The position numbers were made by a program, and so were the translations under genes. From positions 124,001 through 188,000 of the forward strand of contig JANQPX010000069.1 of the NCBI GenBank assembly GCA_028285265.1: a stretch of DNA of 64,000 nucleotides. Reading direction: 5' to 3'. This document shows, in pieces, positions 37,069 to 46,184 of this stretch; position 1 is the stretch's first letter; each line of letters opens with the position of its first letter. Under the pieces are notes generated by a model. The model did not search any database. It worked only from the letters and a program-made list of their open reading frames with translations, and was not told where the DNA came from. The DNA is from Geminicoccaceae bacterium (lineage in GTDB: Bacteria > Pseudomonadota > Alphaproteobacteria > Geminicoccales > Geminicoccaceae).

Positions 37069-37327
37069 CCACAAGCTGTCAAGAGGTTGTCCGTTGTTAA
37101 AACGTGGCGGATGCCGGTGCCTATGATGGCGTTCGATAGCCACAGGATTTGAAGGGCTGGTTGAACCTTTCTGACTTATCACCATTTCACTGCTATTCTT
37201 GGGCGAAGGCGTATCATCTGTTCTGCAAGGGGCCAAAACGGATGCATTCTGACGCTATTTTCGAACACCATCGATGAAAGTCGTGGTGAATTCTAAAAGT
37301 TCGGCCTATGGAATGATGGCGGTGACG

Positions 37328-38503
37328 TCAAGCAGGCTCCCAGAGTACAGGAAGTGACAACAGGCCGCGAAACGCCCATCCGCCGACTTCTGGTGGCTTA
37401 CTCTCGTCGAGACGCAGATCTTTCAAGCGATTAAAAAGACTTGGAAGCGCCACGTACGCAACAAGCGCTCTCGATGCCCAAGCGCCGGCGCAAAAGTGGG
37501 GACCGGCGCCAAACGGGATGCTCTTGGTTGTATCGCGTGAGAGGTCGTATCTATCCGGCTCTGAAAAGTAGGCCTCGTCCCGGTTGGCAGCACCGAACAT
37601 GAAAAAGACCCGATCATCTGGTGCGAAATTGATGCCACGAAGGGTGTGGTGTTTAGCGACCCGTCTTGGTGACATGCCGATTGGAGAGATCCAACGGACA
37701 TACTCATCAAAGACATGGGTCCAGTTCCGTTCGCCTCTAACGACCTTGGAGTATTGATCCGGATGCGATAGCAATGCCCATGTGGCACCTGCGATCGCAT
37801 CACGGGGTTCATTTTGACCACCGCTGATGACGAGCTTGATGTTCGCGCGGATCTGATCCATCGGCATGTCGGCACGAAGCATCACGCTCAACAAGCTTTG
37901 ATCTTGCGTTTCTTCCCTTCGGCTAACCGCAGCATCAATCGCTGCATCGATACTGGCTGTCGCTTGATGACATCTCGCCTCAACTGCATGATCACCGCCG
38001 TAATTTGCGATGCCGTCGATCATCGCCTGCGACCAAGCATCCATGTCTTGAGGATTTGCCGCGATCAAGCCTGTGATTGACTTTAATGCCTCCGCCGAGA
38101 GCGGGAGCGCATAATCCTTGACGAGGTCCGCTGTCCCCTTTGGTTCTAGATGCTGCAAGAGATGATCGGCGGCGTTCTGAAACTGTGATCGCCAACATTC
38201 ACTTACGGCCTTAGGGGATAGAGCAGGAAAAATGATGCGGCGTTCAACGAGATGGGCTTCGCCGTCCTTCCGCATCAGATTCTGTCCCATCAGTCGATTC
38301 ATAAGGCCTTCAGGTTGATGGGAGCTAAAGACCTCGATGTTGGGTTCAGCCTCGACGATGTCGTCTCGCCGGGTCAAAAGGATGGCGTCGAGTTGAGGGA
38401 CATAAGCGATAGGAGCCTGCTGTCGCATTTTGCTAAGGGTTGGATAGGGGTCCTGCCAAAACGCTGCTACATCGATGTCAAAGCGGGGAGGTGACGCCAT
38501 CAT
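37328..38503 (-). CDS. Cytochrome P450
   Basis: A 391-residue soluble bacterial P450. The ATG at 38503 has GAGGA about six bases upstream; a TTG at 38527 is less likely. The haem-binding loop is FGAGPHFCAGAW with the axial C338. The K-helix has EYVR (E267, R270). The I-helix, which in most P450s carries the acid-alcohol pair AGxDTT, reads SGGQNEPRDAIAG (about residues 227-239), so N-E-P stands in place of D-T-T. Such variants can still be active but handle oxygen differently. No ferredoxin or reductase gene is close. It ends 259 bases from the convergent DUF1989-GcvT gene; a joint demethylation role would be speculation. Confidence 0.93.
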   Translation of the reverse strand: MMASPPRFDIDVAAFWQDPYPTLSKMRQQAPIAYVPQLDAILLTRRDDIVEAEPNIEVFSSHQPEGLMNRLMGQNLMRKDGEAHLVERRIIFPALSPKAVSECWRSQFQNAADHLLQHLEPKGTADLVKDYALPLSAEALKSITGLIAANPQDMDAWSQAMIDGIANYGGDHAVEARCHQATASIDAAIDAAVSRREETQDQSLLSVMLRADMPMDQIRANIKLVISGGQNEPRDAIAGATWALLSHPDQYSKVVRGERNWTHVFDEYVRWISPIGMSPRRVAKHHTLRGINFAPDDRVFFMFGAANRDEAYFSEPDRYDLSRDTTKSIPFGAGPHFCAGAWASRALVAYVALPSLFNRLKDLRLDESKPPEVGGWAFRGLLSLPVLWEPA

Positions 38504-38841
38504 TCGTTCCTCAAACTTGTCTGCCAATCAGACGTCGGCCGAATGCACAGATGTAAGACTACCATCACAATTGGCGGGTGGGGAACGGGGCAAGCGACAT
38601 GATCCAGTCGCCGCCGGATTCAATTCGCTATCGGATATCCAATTCGATGTTCGGAATCGACATCTGGTTTCAAGGGAGACAATACGCTGATCGGTCGTAC
38701 TTGCATCAACGGAAGGCGTGACTAGAGATGTCGACACCATAAGATGACTAGAAAAGAAACCCAACAACGCTCAAATACTGAAACTGTTGCGCAATTCAGC
38801 CGACGGGGTATTGATGTGACGACTGTGCATCTTGGATCGAA

Positions 38842-39387
38842 TTGAGAGAGATTCTGGCCAGATTGAATCGGAGAGGCTTAGTTCGATACCGATCATCGAG
38901 CATGCTTGGCTTGATGCTGGTCGTTACGTTTGTGTTGTTCGCCGCCGGGGTCAGTCTTCCAATTCTGGAAACCAGATTCCTGCTATCGTCCGAACAGCAT
39001 TCATTGATCGGAGTGGTCTATGGGCTATTCCAGGCAAGAGATTTTTTCTTGGCCGCTGTCATTTTTGTCTTTTCGATCATTCTGCCATTTTTCAAGATCT
39101 TGATGCTTGGAATCGCATACAAAGGCCCGGCGGGGATAGTGCCAACACGCCTACAGTGGCTTCTTGAAGCTGTGAGCAAATGGGCGATGTTGGATGTCCT
39201 TTTAGTGGCCTTATTCATTTTTAGTCTGAAGTCTACTCCCTTTGCTGGTGCGTTCGCGATGCCTGGAATTTATCTCTTCACATTGGCGGCATTACTCTCA
39301 CACTACCTATGTAGTCGTGTTTTGGCTTCGCTGCAGGGCAAACAAGCCCAACCGAGGCCGAAGCGAGGTAATCAAGATCATGGATAA
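38842..39387 (+). CDS. PqiA-family (paraquat-inducible protein A) membrane protein
   Basis: A 182-residue protein with four membrane segments. It matches one half of PqiA: SMLGLMLVVTFVLFAAGVSL, FVFSIILPFFKILML, and the family motif SKWAMLDVLLVALFIFSLKS. PqiA-type proteins work with MCE proteins of the PqiB kind in lipid transport across the envelope. No MCE gene is adjacent, and the size is that of the single-module members. The start is a TTG at 38842; the Shine-Dalgarno is weak and an ATG at 38902 would cut into the first helix, so the start is uncertain. Confidence 0.85.
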   Translation: MREILARLNRRGLVRYRSSSMLGLMLVVTFVLFAAGVSLPILETRFLLSSEQHSLIGVVYGLFQARDFFLAAVIFVFSIILPFFKILMLGIAYKGPAGIVPTRLQWLLEAVSKWAMLDVLLVALFIFSLKSTPFAGAFAMPGIYLFTLAALLSHYLCSRVLASLQGKQAQPRPKRGNQDHG

Positions 39388-39666
39388 CTCTTTTCCCAAA
39401 GCATAAACAGTTGATGTAGGCCATGCGGCAGCCGCTCGCGGTCTGCGCCAATTGGTTGGACTCAGACCAAAGGCCGCCTTGGCTTTCTAGGGAAGCCTGG
39501 TGCTAGGTATATTGTGATCTGGGGCCACTTTGATGACGAAGTGCAGAAAAAAGCAGAAGGGCATCATTGCCGATTTATGGGGGGAAAGCGCTGGCATCGT
39601 GTAGGGATTGAGCCGGAAGCCAGACGATCGGAAGGAAGACTTCGCCACCAACGAGGGAGGTTTGTA

Positions 39667-40521
39667 GTGTTTGTCAGTGTCAACGGTGCGAGACTCTTTT
39701 TCGATGTTGAAGGCTCAGGCCTCGTTCCAGACGGTTCTGTCATGACCGAAAAGCCCGTCGTTGTGTTGGTTCATGGTGGTCCAGGCTTGGATCACTCGCA
39801 CTACAGGCCGGGGTTATCTCCTTTGAGTGAATTCGCCCAGCTTGTTTACTACGATCATCGGGGCAATGGACGGAGTGATTTATGTGACAGCACGACATGG
39901 AACCTTGCACAGTGGGGGGATGATTTGCGTGGTCTCTGTGAGACTCTCGGAATTGAAAAGCCCATTGTTATTGGCACATCATTTGGCGGTTTCGTCGTGC
40001 AATCCTACGCCACTAGATACCCAGATCATCCATCGAAAATAGTCTTAGTAAGTACGGCTGCTCACATGGATTACGAAGCGGTATATCATGCGTTCGAACG
40101 GCTGGGTGGGAGACATATCCGAGACATAGCGAGAAGCTATTGGGAGAATCCGTCGGCGGACAAAAGAGCCAAGTATCGCGATCAGTGCGTACCATTTTAT
40201 CAGGTCAAAAGAGATAGCATGTTGGACGTGTTATCGCGAGCATTGATAAAGGACGATACCGCACTTTGGTTCAACGGCCGCCAAAATGAACAAGGCCGAA
40301 TGGATTTTCGCGATGATCTATCGCAGATCATCTGTCCCGTGCTCATTCTAGCTGGCGATTTGGATCCCATCACTCCGCCGGAGTTTAGTGAAGTGATCAA
40401 AAGCTGCATCAGGGACGATCTTGTCACCCTGCATAGGTTTACTAATTGTGGCCATGGAATTGTTGCTGATGAGCCGAATAATGCTCTTCAGCTAATAAAG
40501 CAGTTTATTCTTTCATCATAA
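39667..40521 (+). CDS. Alpha/beta hydrolase, proline iminopeptidase-like
   Basis: A 284-residue hydrolase. I start it at the GTG at 39667, which follows GAGGGAGG, because the frame upstream is basic and unlike the family. It has the oxyanion-hole motif VHGGPG (residues 35-40), the nucleophile elbow GTSFGG with S105, the acid in LAGDLDPITPP and the His in NCGHGI. This set fits the proline-iminopeptidase-like branch of the fold. The true substrate is unknown. The gene has more AT-rich codons than its neighbours and ends at the edge of an AT-rich gap, which may mean it was acquired. Confidence 0.88.
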   Translation: MFVSVNGARLFFDVEGSGLVPDGSVMTEKPVVVLVHGGPGLDHSHYRPGLSPLSEFAQLVYYDHRGNGRSDLCDSTTWNLAQWGDDLRGLCETLGIEKPIVIGTSFGGFVVQSYATRYPDHPSKIVLVSTAAHMDYEAVYHAFERLGGRHIRDIARSYWENPSADKRAKYRDQCVPFYQVKRDSMLDVLSRALIKDDTALWFNGRQNEQGRMDFRDDLSQIICPVLILAGDLDPITPPEFSEVIKSCIRDDLVTLHRFTNCGHGIVADEPNNALQLIKQFILSS

Positions 40522-40723
40522 TGAAAATCCTCATTGGTTCGAAGCGCTCACAGATAAAATCGGTTTGGTCTCATTTCTTCTCATTGTTTTGGCTGATTGG
40601 AAGTTTATTGTGATGGAATTGATATTTGCATTTTTTGTCGGTATAGATCAATTGCTAATTCAAATCTAAAGATAAAAGTGTATTGTTGAGCAGTTATATT
40701 GATATCATTATTTGTAATGAAAT

Positions 40724-40945
40724 TCAGGCGTGAGCGTATTTTCTTAATACAGAGCGATCAAAATAGACGAACTCCGCCTCGGCGCGACCAGCAATAGCGG
40801 TGCTAAGGCCGAGGTCAACGAACGGATGATCGAACCCTGCAAAAGCATGAAGACAGGAGATAGCCTTCTCCACACAATCACCTTCCGCCTGACCGACAGC
40901 GCGACCCGAAGCCATTATGAAAACTGCGCGACCAGTCCGGGTCAT
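40724..40945 (-). CDS. Possible small protein, unknown
   Basis: A 73-residue frame beginning MTRTGRAVFIMASGRAVGQA and containing HAFAGFDHPFVDLGLSTAIA. It begins with an ATG but has no strong ribosome site. The first part looks a little like a flavodoxin-fold strand. It could be a gene fragment. I cannot assign it. Confidence 0.3.
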   Translation of the reverse strand: MTRTGRAVFIMASGRAVGQAEGDCVEKAISCLHAFAGFDHPFVDLGLSTAIAGRAEAEFVYFDRSVLRKYAHA

Positions 40946-41203
40946 TATTTCAACTCGTCAAGCAACGGTGACCTCTGACAGGTCTTTGTCGAAATTGCCA
41001 ACAAACTCAGTAACCTCCAGATTGCCGAGCGATTAATGCGGACGAAACAGTGTTGCTGGCTCTCCGCATAAAACAAGAGGCGACTGTCTGGTCGTTTTCA
41101 TGAATGTTTAAGTTTTCTCCGGTATGAGGATTTAGTCTTGGCCCGTTAGCCAATCCAAAGGTGACTACACAGGACCGGGTCGAAAGGTGACGGTTCAAAG
41201 AAT

Positions 41204-41220
41204 GAGAGAGAGAGAGAGAG
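41204..41220. repeat. GA dinucleotide repeat
   Basis: Seventeen bases of alternating G and A (8.5 units) 141 bases before the GGDEF-EAL gene. Short tracts like this can vary by slippage. It lies far from the start codon, so an effect on expression is only possible in principle. Confidence 0.85.
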
Positions 41221-41360
41221 TTCAGAGCTTATTGGAGTTTAGCCAAATGCTATTCTTCGAAGATTTTGTTCCGGTCACTTAAATCTCAGAAAGTTTAAAA
41301 CGGTCGAGGCTTGATGTGATACCTGACTTCTCGATACATTCTTACCAGACCCTTCGATAA

Positions 41361-43241
41361 ATGCGGAAATCGTATGAGAGCCTTCGCGGAAGCCGAGCTC
41401 GAATTCTGCGAATGACATCATGGATGGCTGCGACCGTCGCGACGATTGTGGCGATTTCAGTGCCAGCTAACTTCTACAACGCGAAACATCAGTATTACCA
41501 AGGTTTGTTGGACGCTGAGGTTGAGCTTGTAAGCCAGAGTATTGAGGTTCTTGCCGCGAGATATCCTTTGACTTGGAAGGATAAATCGGACGAGCTGAAC
41601 CAGATTATCAAAGACTTACCTCGAACAGGTACTGCTGGGCGGCGGGAACTTGCGGTTCTTTCAGGCGAGAAGTGGATTGCTGGAACTCTTATGTCTCCAG
41701 AACGCTCTGTTGCCAATTGGGCCATCGCCAGAACATCGTATCCTGTCTATCTAGACGGTCACGAATTTGGTCGTGTAGAAGCGCAGGTCTCACTTGGCTC
41801 CGTTGCGGCACACACGCTACTCGTGGCGATGTTTGCGGCTGTGTTTGGGATCGCATCATTCGTGGTTCTAAGGCGCTTTCCACTGCGAGCACTTCAAGAA
41901 GCTCTTGAAGAGGTGAACTACCTTGCCAGCCATGACCAGCTGACAGATCTACCAAATCGAACACTTTTCCATGATCGATTACAACAGGCGCTCGCTGATG
42001 GGGAGCGTCGCGGGACTCGGGTGGCCATCCTTTGCCTTGATCTGGACCACTTTAAAGACGTCAATGATAGTCTTGGCCACTCGATGGGAGATGAACTCCT
42101 CCAACAGGTAACGACGCGTTTACGTAATCTCTTGCGAAAGAGCGATACGCTGGCGCGTCTTGGAGGCGACGAGTTTGCTATCGTGCAGACGAGTGCTGAT
42201 AGTCTCGAAGATGCGGCAACACTGGCGCAACGGATCATTGAGGCGGTTGCTCATCCATTTTCGCTTAATGGACATGACGTGTCGATCAGCAGCAGTGTCG
42301 GCATTACTGTTTTCCCAGATGACCATTGCAGTGCCGACCACTTGTTGAGACATGCCGATCTGGCGCTTTATCGTGCAAAGTCGGAAGGTCGTGGCACATT
42401 TTGTTTCTTCGAAGAAGAGATGAACATTCAATTGCAGCGAAGGAAAGCACTCGAAAGAGATTTAAGGACTGCGATTTCTGAAGAGCAATTCGAGCTATTT
42501 TATCAGCCTCAGATCGGTCTCAACGATGATCAGGTTGCTGGTGTTGAGGCACTCATTCGCTGGCACCACCCTGAGCGCGGGATCATCTCGCCCGATATGT
42601 TCATTCCTCTTGTTGAAGAGACAGGATTGATTATCCCAATTACGGAATGGGCGCTGCGACAAGCCTGTTCGCAAGCCAAGGATTGGGCGGATCTTCGTGT
42701 GGCGGTGAACTTATCACCGGCAGCTTTCAAACATCCGGACCTAATTGGGTTGGTTTCAGGCATCCTCGAGGATACTCAGTTGGATCCAGCGAGACTAGAA
42801 ATAGAGATTACTGAAACATCCCTCATGCAGGATACGCAAAAAACCCTGGCGACACTTAGAGGCCTGAAGGATCTTGGTATTCAAGTTGCTATGGACGATT
42901 TCGGGACGGGTTATTCAAGCCTCAGTTATTTGCAGCGTTTCCCTTTCGACAAGATTAAGATCGATCGCTCGTTTATCGCCAATATCTCCGACCAAAAGGA
43001 AAAAGGCGCAATTATTGAAGCCATTATCAAGATGAGCCAAAGTCTAGGCATGGTCACAAATGCTGAGGGTGTGGAGACTGATGATCAGGCCTCGTTTTTG
43101 ATTGGGCAGGGGTGTGATCAGGTTCAAGGCTTTTATTATGCGCATCCTATGCGGGCCGCCGAAATCAGTGCGATCTCGAAGATGTCAGGCCACGAGATGT
43201 CGACGGTCCGGCATGAGGCGAAGACCCGACATGCTTCTTAG
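41361..43241 (+). CDS. Membrane GGDEF-EAL protein (cyclic-di-GMP turnover)
   Basis: A 626-residue protein. It has two membrane helices, residues about 18-38 and 148-170, enclosing a periplasmic sensor segment of about 110 residues. Then a GGDEF domain: intact signature RLGGDEF (268-272) with an inhibitory I-site RKSD (259-262) five residues before it. Then an EAL domain: E396-A397-L398 in GVEALIRWHHPERG, and the metal motif DDFGTGYSS (512-520) with KIDRSF. Both active sites look complete, so it could make or break cyclic-di-GMP depending on its signal. It is monocistronic. The ligand of the sensor is unknown. Confidence 0.95.
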   Translation: MRKSYESLRGSRARILRMTSWMAATVATIVAISVPANFYNAKHQYYQGLLDAEVELVSQSIEVLAARYPLTWKDKSDELNQIIKDLPRTGTAGRRELAVLSGEKWIAGTLMSPERSVANWAIARTSYPVYLDGHEFGRVEAQVSLGSVAAHTLLVAMFAAVFGIASFVVLRRFPLRALQEALEEVNYLASHDQLTDLPNRTLFHDRLQQALADGERRGTRVAILCLDLDHFKDVNDSLGHSMGDELLQQVTTRLRNLLRKSDTLARLGGDEFAIVQTSADSLEDAATLAQRIIEAVAHPFSLNGHDVSISSSVGITVFPDDHCSADHLLRHADLALYRAKSEGRGTFCFFEEEMNIQLQRRKALERDLRTAISEEQFELFYQPQIGLNDDQVAGVEALIRWHHPERGIISPDMFIPLVEETGLIIPITEWALRQACSQAKDWADLRVAVNLSPAAFKHPDLIGLVSGILEDTQLDPARLEIEITETSLMQDTQKTLATLRGLKDLGIQVAMDDFGTGYSSLSYLQRFPFDKIKIDRSFIANISDQKEKGAIIEAIIKMSQSLGMVTNAEGVETDDQASFLIGQGCDQVQGFYYAHPMRAAEISAISKMSGHEMSTVRHEAKTRHAS

Positions 43242-45076
43242 TCGAGCTTATGTGGATGGGATTTGCGCCGACCTGCTATTCGACAGGAATTAGTGCAGGC
43301 TCAATTCCGTGGCTTGATCATGACGAGGGTACAAATCGGCACATATCTTGTCATCGAAGCATTCGCCAAGTGCGATCGCTTGAACCTCAAGCAGCCATTT
43401 TTCATCGAACGTGCCCGCAATAACAACAGTTGCAGCACTTTGCCTGATTCGGAAGCCGCTGAACCGGGATGGCAAGGCCCATTCATGATGCTGAATTGTG
43501 AACCTAGCGACGTATGAGGTGAGCAAGTCTTATCGGACGGGGCGACGTACGGACGGGGAATTGGTTGCTCGCTTGTCCGCTGAAAATAGTCAACTGGACG
43601 GGTATGAATCAGAGGTTCGTGTCGCGGCTGCCTCTGCTGCATTTTTGGATTGATCGACTATCGGTCAACTATCTGCACGCCGGAACACCTTTGGAAGTCT
43701 TCCTTCATTCGTTCTGGTTTGTGGCGGGGCCCGATCCGATGTCAGCTAGGGGAACGGCGAGGCGGCATCTGAAAGAGTGGGCGTTCAAGTGTTAGGCATG
43801 ATCTTAGAGTCGTATCATCGACACGATGTGAGCCTCAGGTCGCCGCGATCAAAAAAAAGTGATCATATATGCAAATAGATCCTTGCATCGGTGAAAAGCT
43901 ATCCCGAACATCCATAATATCGGAGTCAGATTTGGTGAAGCGACATGAAAGGTTCACCCATTGCTGCCTTGACCTTCTTGGTCGGGCTAATCCTCATTCC
44001 CGCAGCTTTGACCTACGGGTTCGTATATGGCGTCCTTCGGATTTCCGACAAAGCCGTCTTGTTCTATCGCGAGGAAGTTCAAAACGTCCAGGCAGCCAAT
44101 CACGACGCCTCGAGCGATGAGGCGAAAGATTTGAGATGTTGGTTTTTCAGCGGTAACGGAGTGGTTGAGCGCAAATTCTCCCATGAAGAGTTGTCTTATG
44201 AAGACACCGGCTTTCTTCAAAATGGTAGCTGCCCATTTTGGATAGATGCCTCCTGAAAAGGGCCAGACGGCATGTCCACTGTCTTTATACAAGGGCGTCT
44301 CATTCAGCATTGACGATAGGGCGCGAGGATTTGCGTGGTCGTTTCGTGAACGATCGACGGCCTTTGGCAGACGCCGTGTGCGGTCGTAACAATGCACCCG
44401 CGCGACATGAAAAAGAACGCCATCGCTACCGAAGAAATAAATCCTTTTAATGGTCTAGGACTGTGGGGAGACACTCATAGTCGCGTCCCGATGTGGCGCC
44501 GATTAGGTATTGAGGTGACCAGTTCTCATCCCTCCCATCCATCCGTCGATCCTTGCGCAGGTCCTTTAGGAGATAGCGTAGTTCTTTCTTACGACCAAGA
44601 GAGCCTCTGACTGCACGTCATTGGGCCTCGGCAAGGTTCTATTCAATGGCTCTAGAGACTGCTCCGTCTGGCACGGATGACTCGCGTCTAGTCACTGTCC
44701 AGATTCGCTGCTGGGCAGAGTGACGTGAACTTGCCTATGGAATCCAAGTAGGCGGCGTCGCGACATTTCCTGAAATTTTGCAAGTATTGGGTGATGGGAA
44801 GGCCCAAAGGTTTGGGGGGACAACGGGGAGACGTTTTGGATCTCGGATACTGAAGAAAGACCCAGGTTCCAGCGCACGCCCGATGTACGGAGAGGCCAGT
44901 CTTTCGACGTGCCAATAGAGGTGCTGGTGCTCCTAAGTCCATTTGCGAGCATGCGATTCAGTCAAATGGGTAAGCCCTGGCTGCGACGTCTCATCCCGTA
45001 CAATTTGATACATACTCAACAAAGTTCTGTTACAGGCATTCGTTATTCCATCGGATGTATCGATGGAGATTAAGCG
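43242..45076. other. 1.8 kb region with only one weak gene candidate
   Basis: Apart from the small frame at 43945-44256 I see no convincing gene. Several short open pieces change frame, as with a minus-strand piece reading QSAATVVIAGTFDEKWLLEV near 43400, vaguely like the end of a RidA-type protein. They suggest decayed genes, but I could not rebuild one. Confidence 0.4.
43945..44256 (+). CDS. Possible small membrane-anchored protein, unknown
   Basis: A 103-residue frame with one strong membrane helix near the N terminus (AALTFLVGLILIPAALTYGF) and a polar tail with three cysteines. The hydrophobic start just after the ATG argues for a real protein. The ribosome site is weak and no family is recognised. 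Confidence 0.4.
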   Translation: MKGSPIAALTFLVGLILIPAALTYGFVYGVLRISDKAVLFYREEVQNVQAANHDASSDEAKDLRCWFFSGNGVVERKFSHEELSYEDTGFLQNGSCPFWIDAS

Positions 45077-46105
45077 ATGATTAGTTTTCGTAAGCGCCTG
45101 CTCGGCTTTGTCACCATGTTTCTAAGCGGGATTAGCATGGCGATCGGTTCGGTTTCGGATGGTACAGCACAGGAAGCATCAACGAAGGCTCTTGCCAAGC
45201 AAGTCGCTGAAAGCCTGGATGTGATAGACCGAAGAGATGCGATCTTGCGTAGTCGCTCCGGCTCTTGTTTCGATCATGTTTCAGCGAGTCGAGCTGACGC
45301 GAGAGACATACAACGCGATCGATCATTTCTCTCTTCAGTTTTGATCCAGGCCGAAGCTGGGGGGTGTAGTGTTGTCTCGAACAACATTCCCAATCATGAT
45401 TTCAATGACGAATCAGCTGACTTTCGACACCCCGTTTCTGAAATATTGCAGACCTTCTTTATTCCAGGCCACCCGACGATAAAGGATCCACCTACTGCGC
45501 TGACGCAGCGCATGTTTGATGCTGTTATGCTAAATGGCGTTCCCCTCGATATCTTGTCAGCGGGTTGCTATCGGCCAAACGACCGTCGAGCTGACGGTGA
45601 TGGGAATGTAGCCGTTGGATGTAGCGCTGATGACAAGTGGCTGCTTGATCCGCTTGGTACCACGCACAAGTTTGGCGCTGACGCACATAATGCCCATACG
45701 CAGCCTGATGGCATGTACCACTATCATGGCGATCCTATGGCACTCTTCGACGACGAACCCGGTCCCGATGGATCGCCAGTCATCGGATTTGCCGCCGATG
45801 GTTTTCCGATCTTTGGCAGCTATTTCAAGGATGAAACGGGAACAGTCCGAAAAGCGATATCAAGCTATAAGCTAAGGTCAGGGCAGCGTCCGAGTTCGGC
45901 TTCCGATCCTGGTGGAACGTTCAATGGGATGTATATCGACGACTGGGTTTTTGCGGGGACGGGTGATCTGGATGCCTGCAATGGGATGATCGTTGATGGC
46001 CAATACGGCTACTACGTCACGGACAGCTATCCCTGGATTCTCGCTTGTTTGCGCGGAACACCGGATCCGTCATTTTTCAAACAACGGCGGTCGCAACGCC
46101 GCTGA
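45077..46105 (+). CDS. YHYH-domain secreted protein
   Basis: A 342-residue secreted protein. The signal peptide spans residues about 1-31, cut near GTA/QEAST. The YHYH domain is clear: GMYHYHGDP (YHYH at 214-217), VIGFAADGFPIFGSY and the region around RSGQRPSS. The histidine cluster and nearby aspartates suggest metal binding. Six or so cysteines in the mature part could form disulfides. YHYH proteins have no assigned reaction that I know. The sulfatase gene follows after 79 bases on the same strand, so the two probably form an operon and act in the periplasm on the same sulfated material. Confidence 0.9.
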   Translation: MISFRKRLLGFVTMFLSGISMAIGSVSDGTAQEASTKALAKQVAESLDVIDRRDAILRSRSGSCFDHVSASRADARDIQRDRSFLSSVLIQAEAGGCSVVSNNIPNHDFNDESADFRHPVSEILQTFFIPGHPTIKDPPTALTQRMFDAVMLNGVPLDILSAGCYRPNDRRADGDGNVAVGCSADDKWLLDPLGTTHKFGADAHNAHTQPDGMYHYHGDPMALFDDEPGPDGSPVIGFAADGFPIFGSYFKDETGTVRKAISSYKLRSGQRPSSASDPGGTFNGMYIDDWVFAGTGDLDACNGMIVDGQYGYYVTDSYPWILACLRGTPDPSFFKQRRSQRR

Positions 46106-46184
46106 GTCTGCAACACGGAGAACCCCAACAACGTCCCACTTTCCACGTGGGCGGCTGACTTAGCAGCTCAAAGGATCCGCAACC

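Larger units (their letters stand above)
40522..41360. other. 0.84 kb gap, AT-rich in its first 200 bases
   Basis: The first part (about 40522-40735) is AT-rich and noncoding. A small minus-strand frame lies at 40724-40945, and a GA repeat at 41204-41220. No RNA gene was recognised. Confidence 0.4.

Noticed and set aside
36385..37236. 283-residue minus-strand frame opposite the GcvT domain
   Set aside because: Antisense shadow of a well-supported gene, with low-complexity composition.
43290..43526. Possible RidA-like fragment on the minus strand
   Set aside because: Only about 20 residues faintly resemble the end of RidA proteins, and no further pieces could be found upstream.
43987..44397. 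136-residue minus-strand frame opposite the small membrane protein candidate
   Set aside because: The plus-strand frame has a clear membrane helix at its start, whereas this one has no coherent features.
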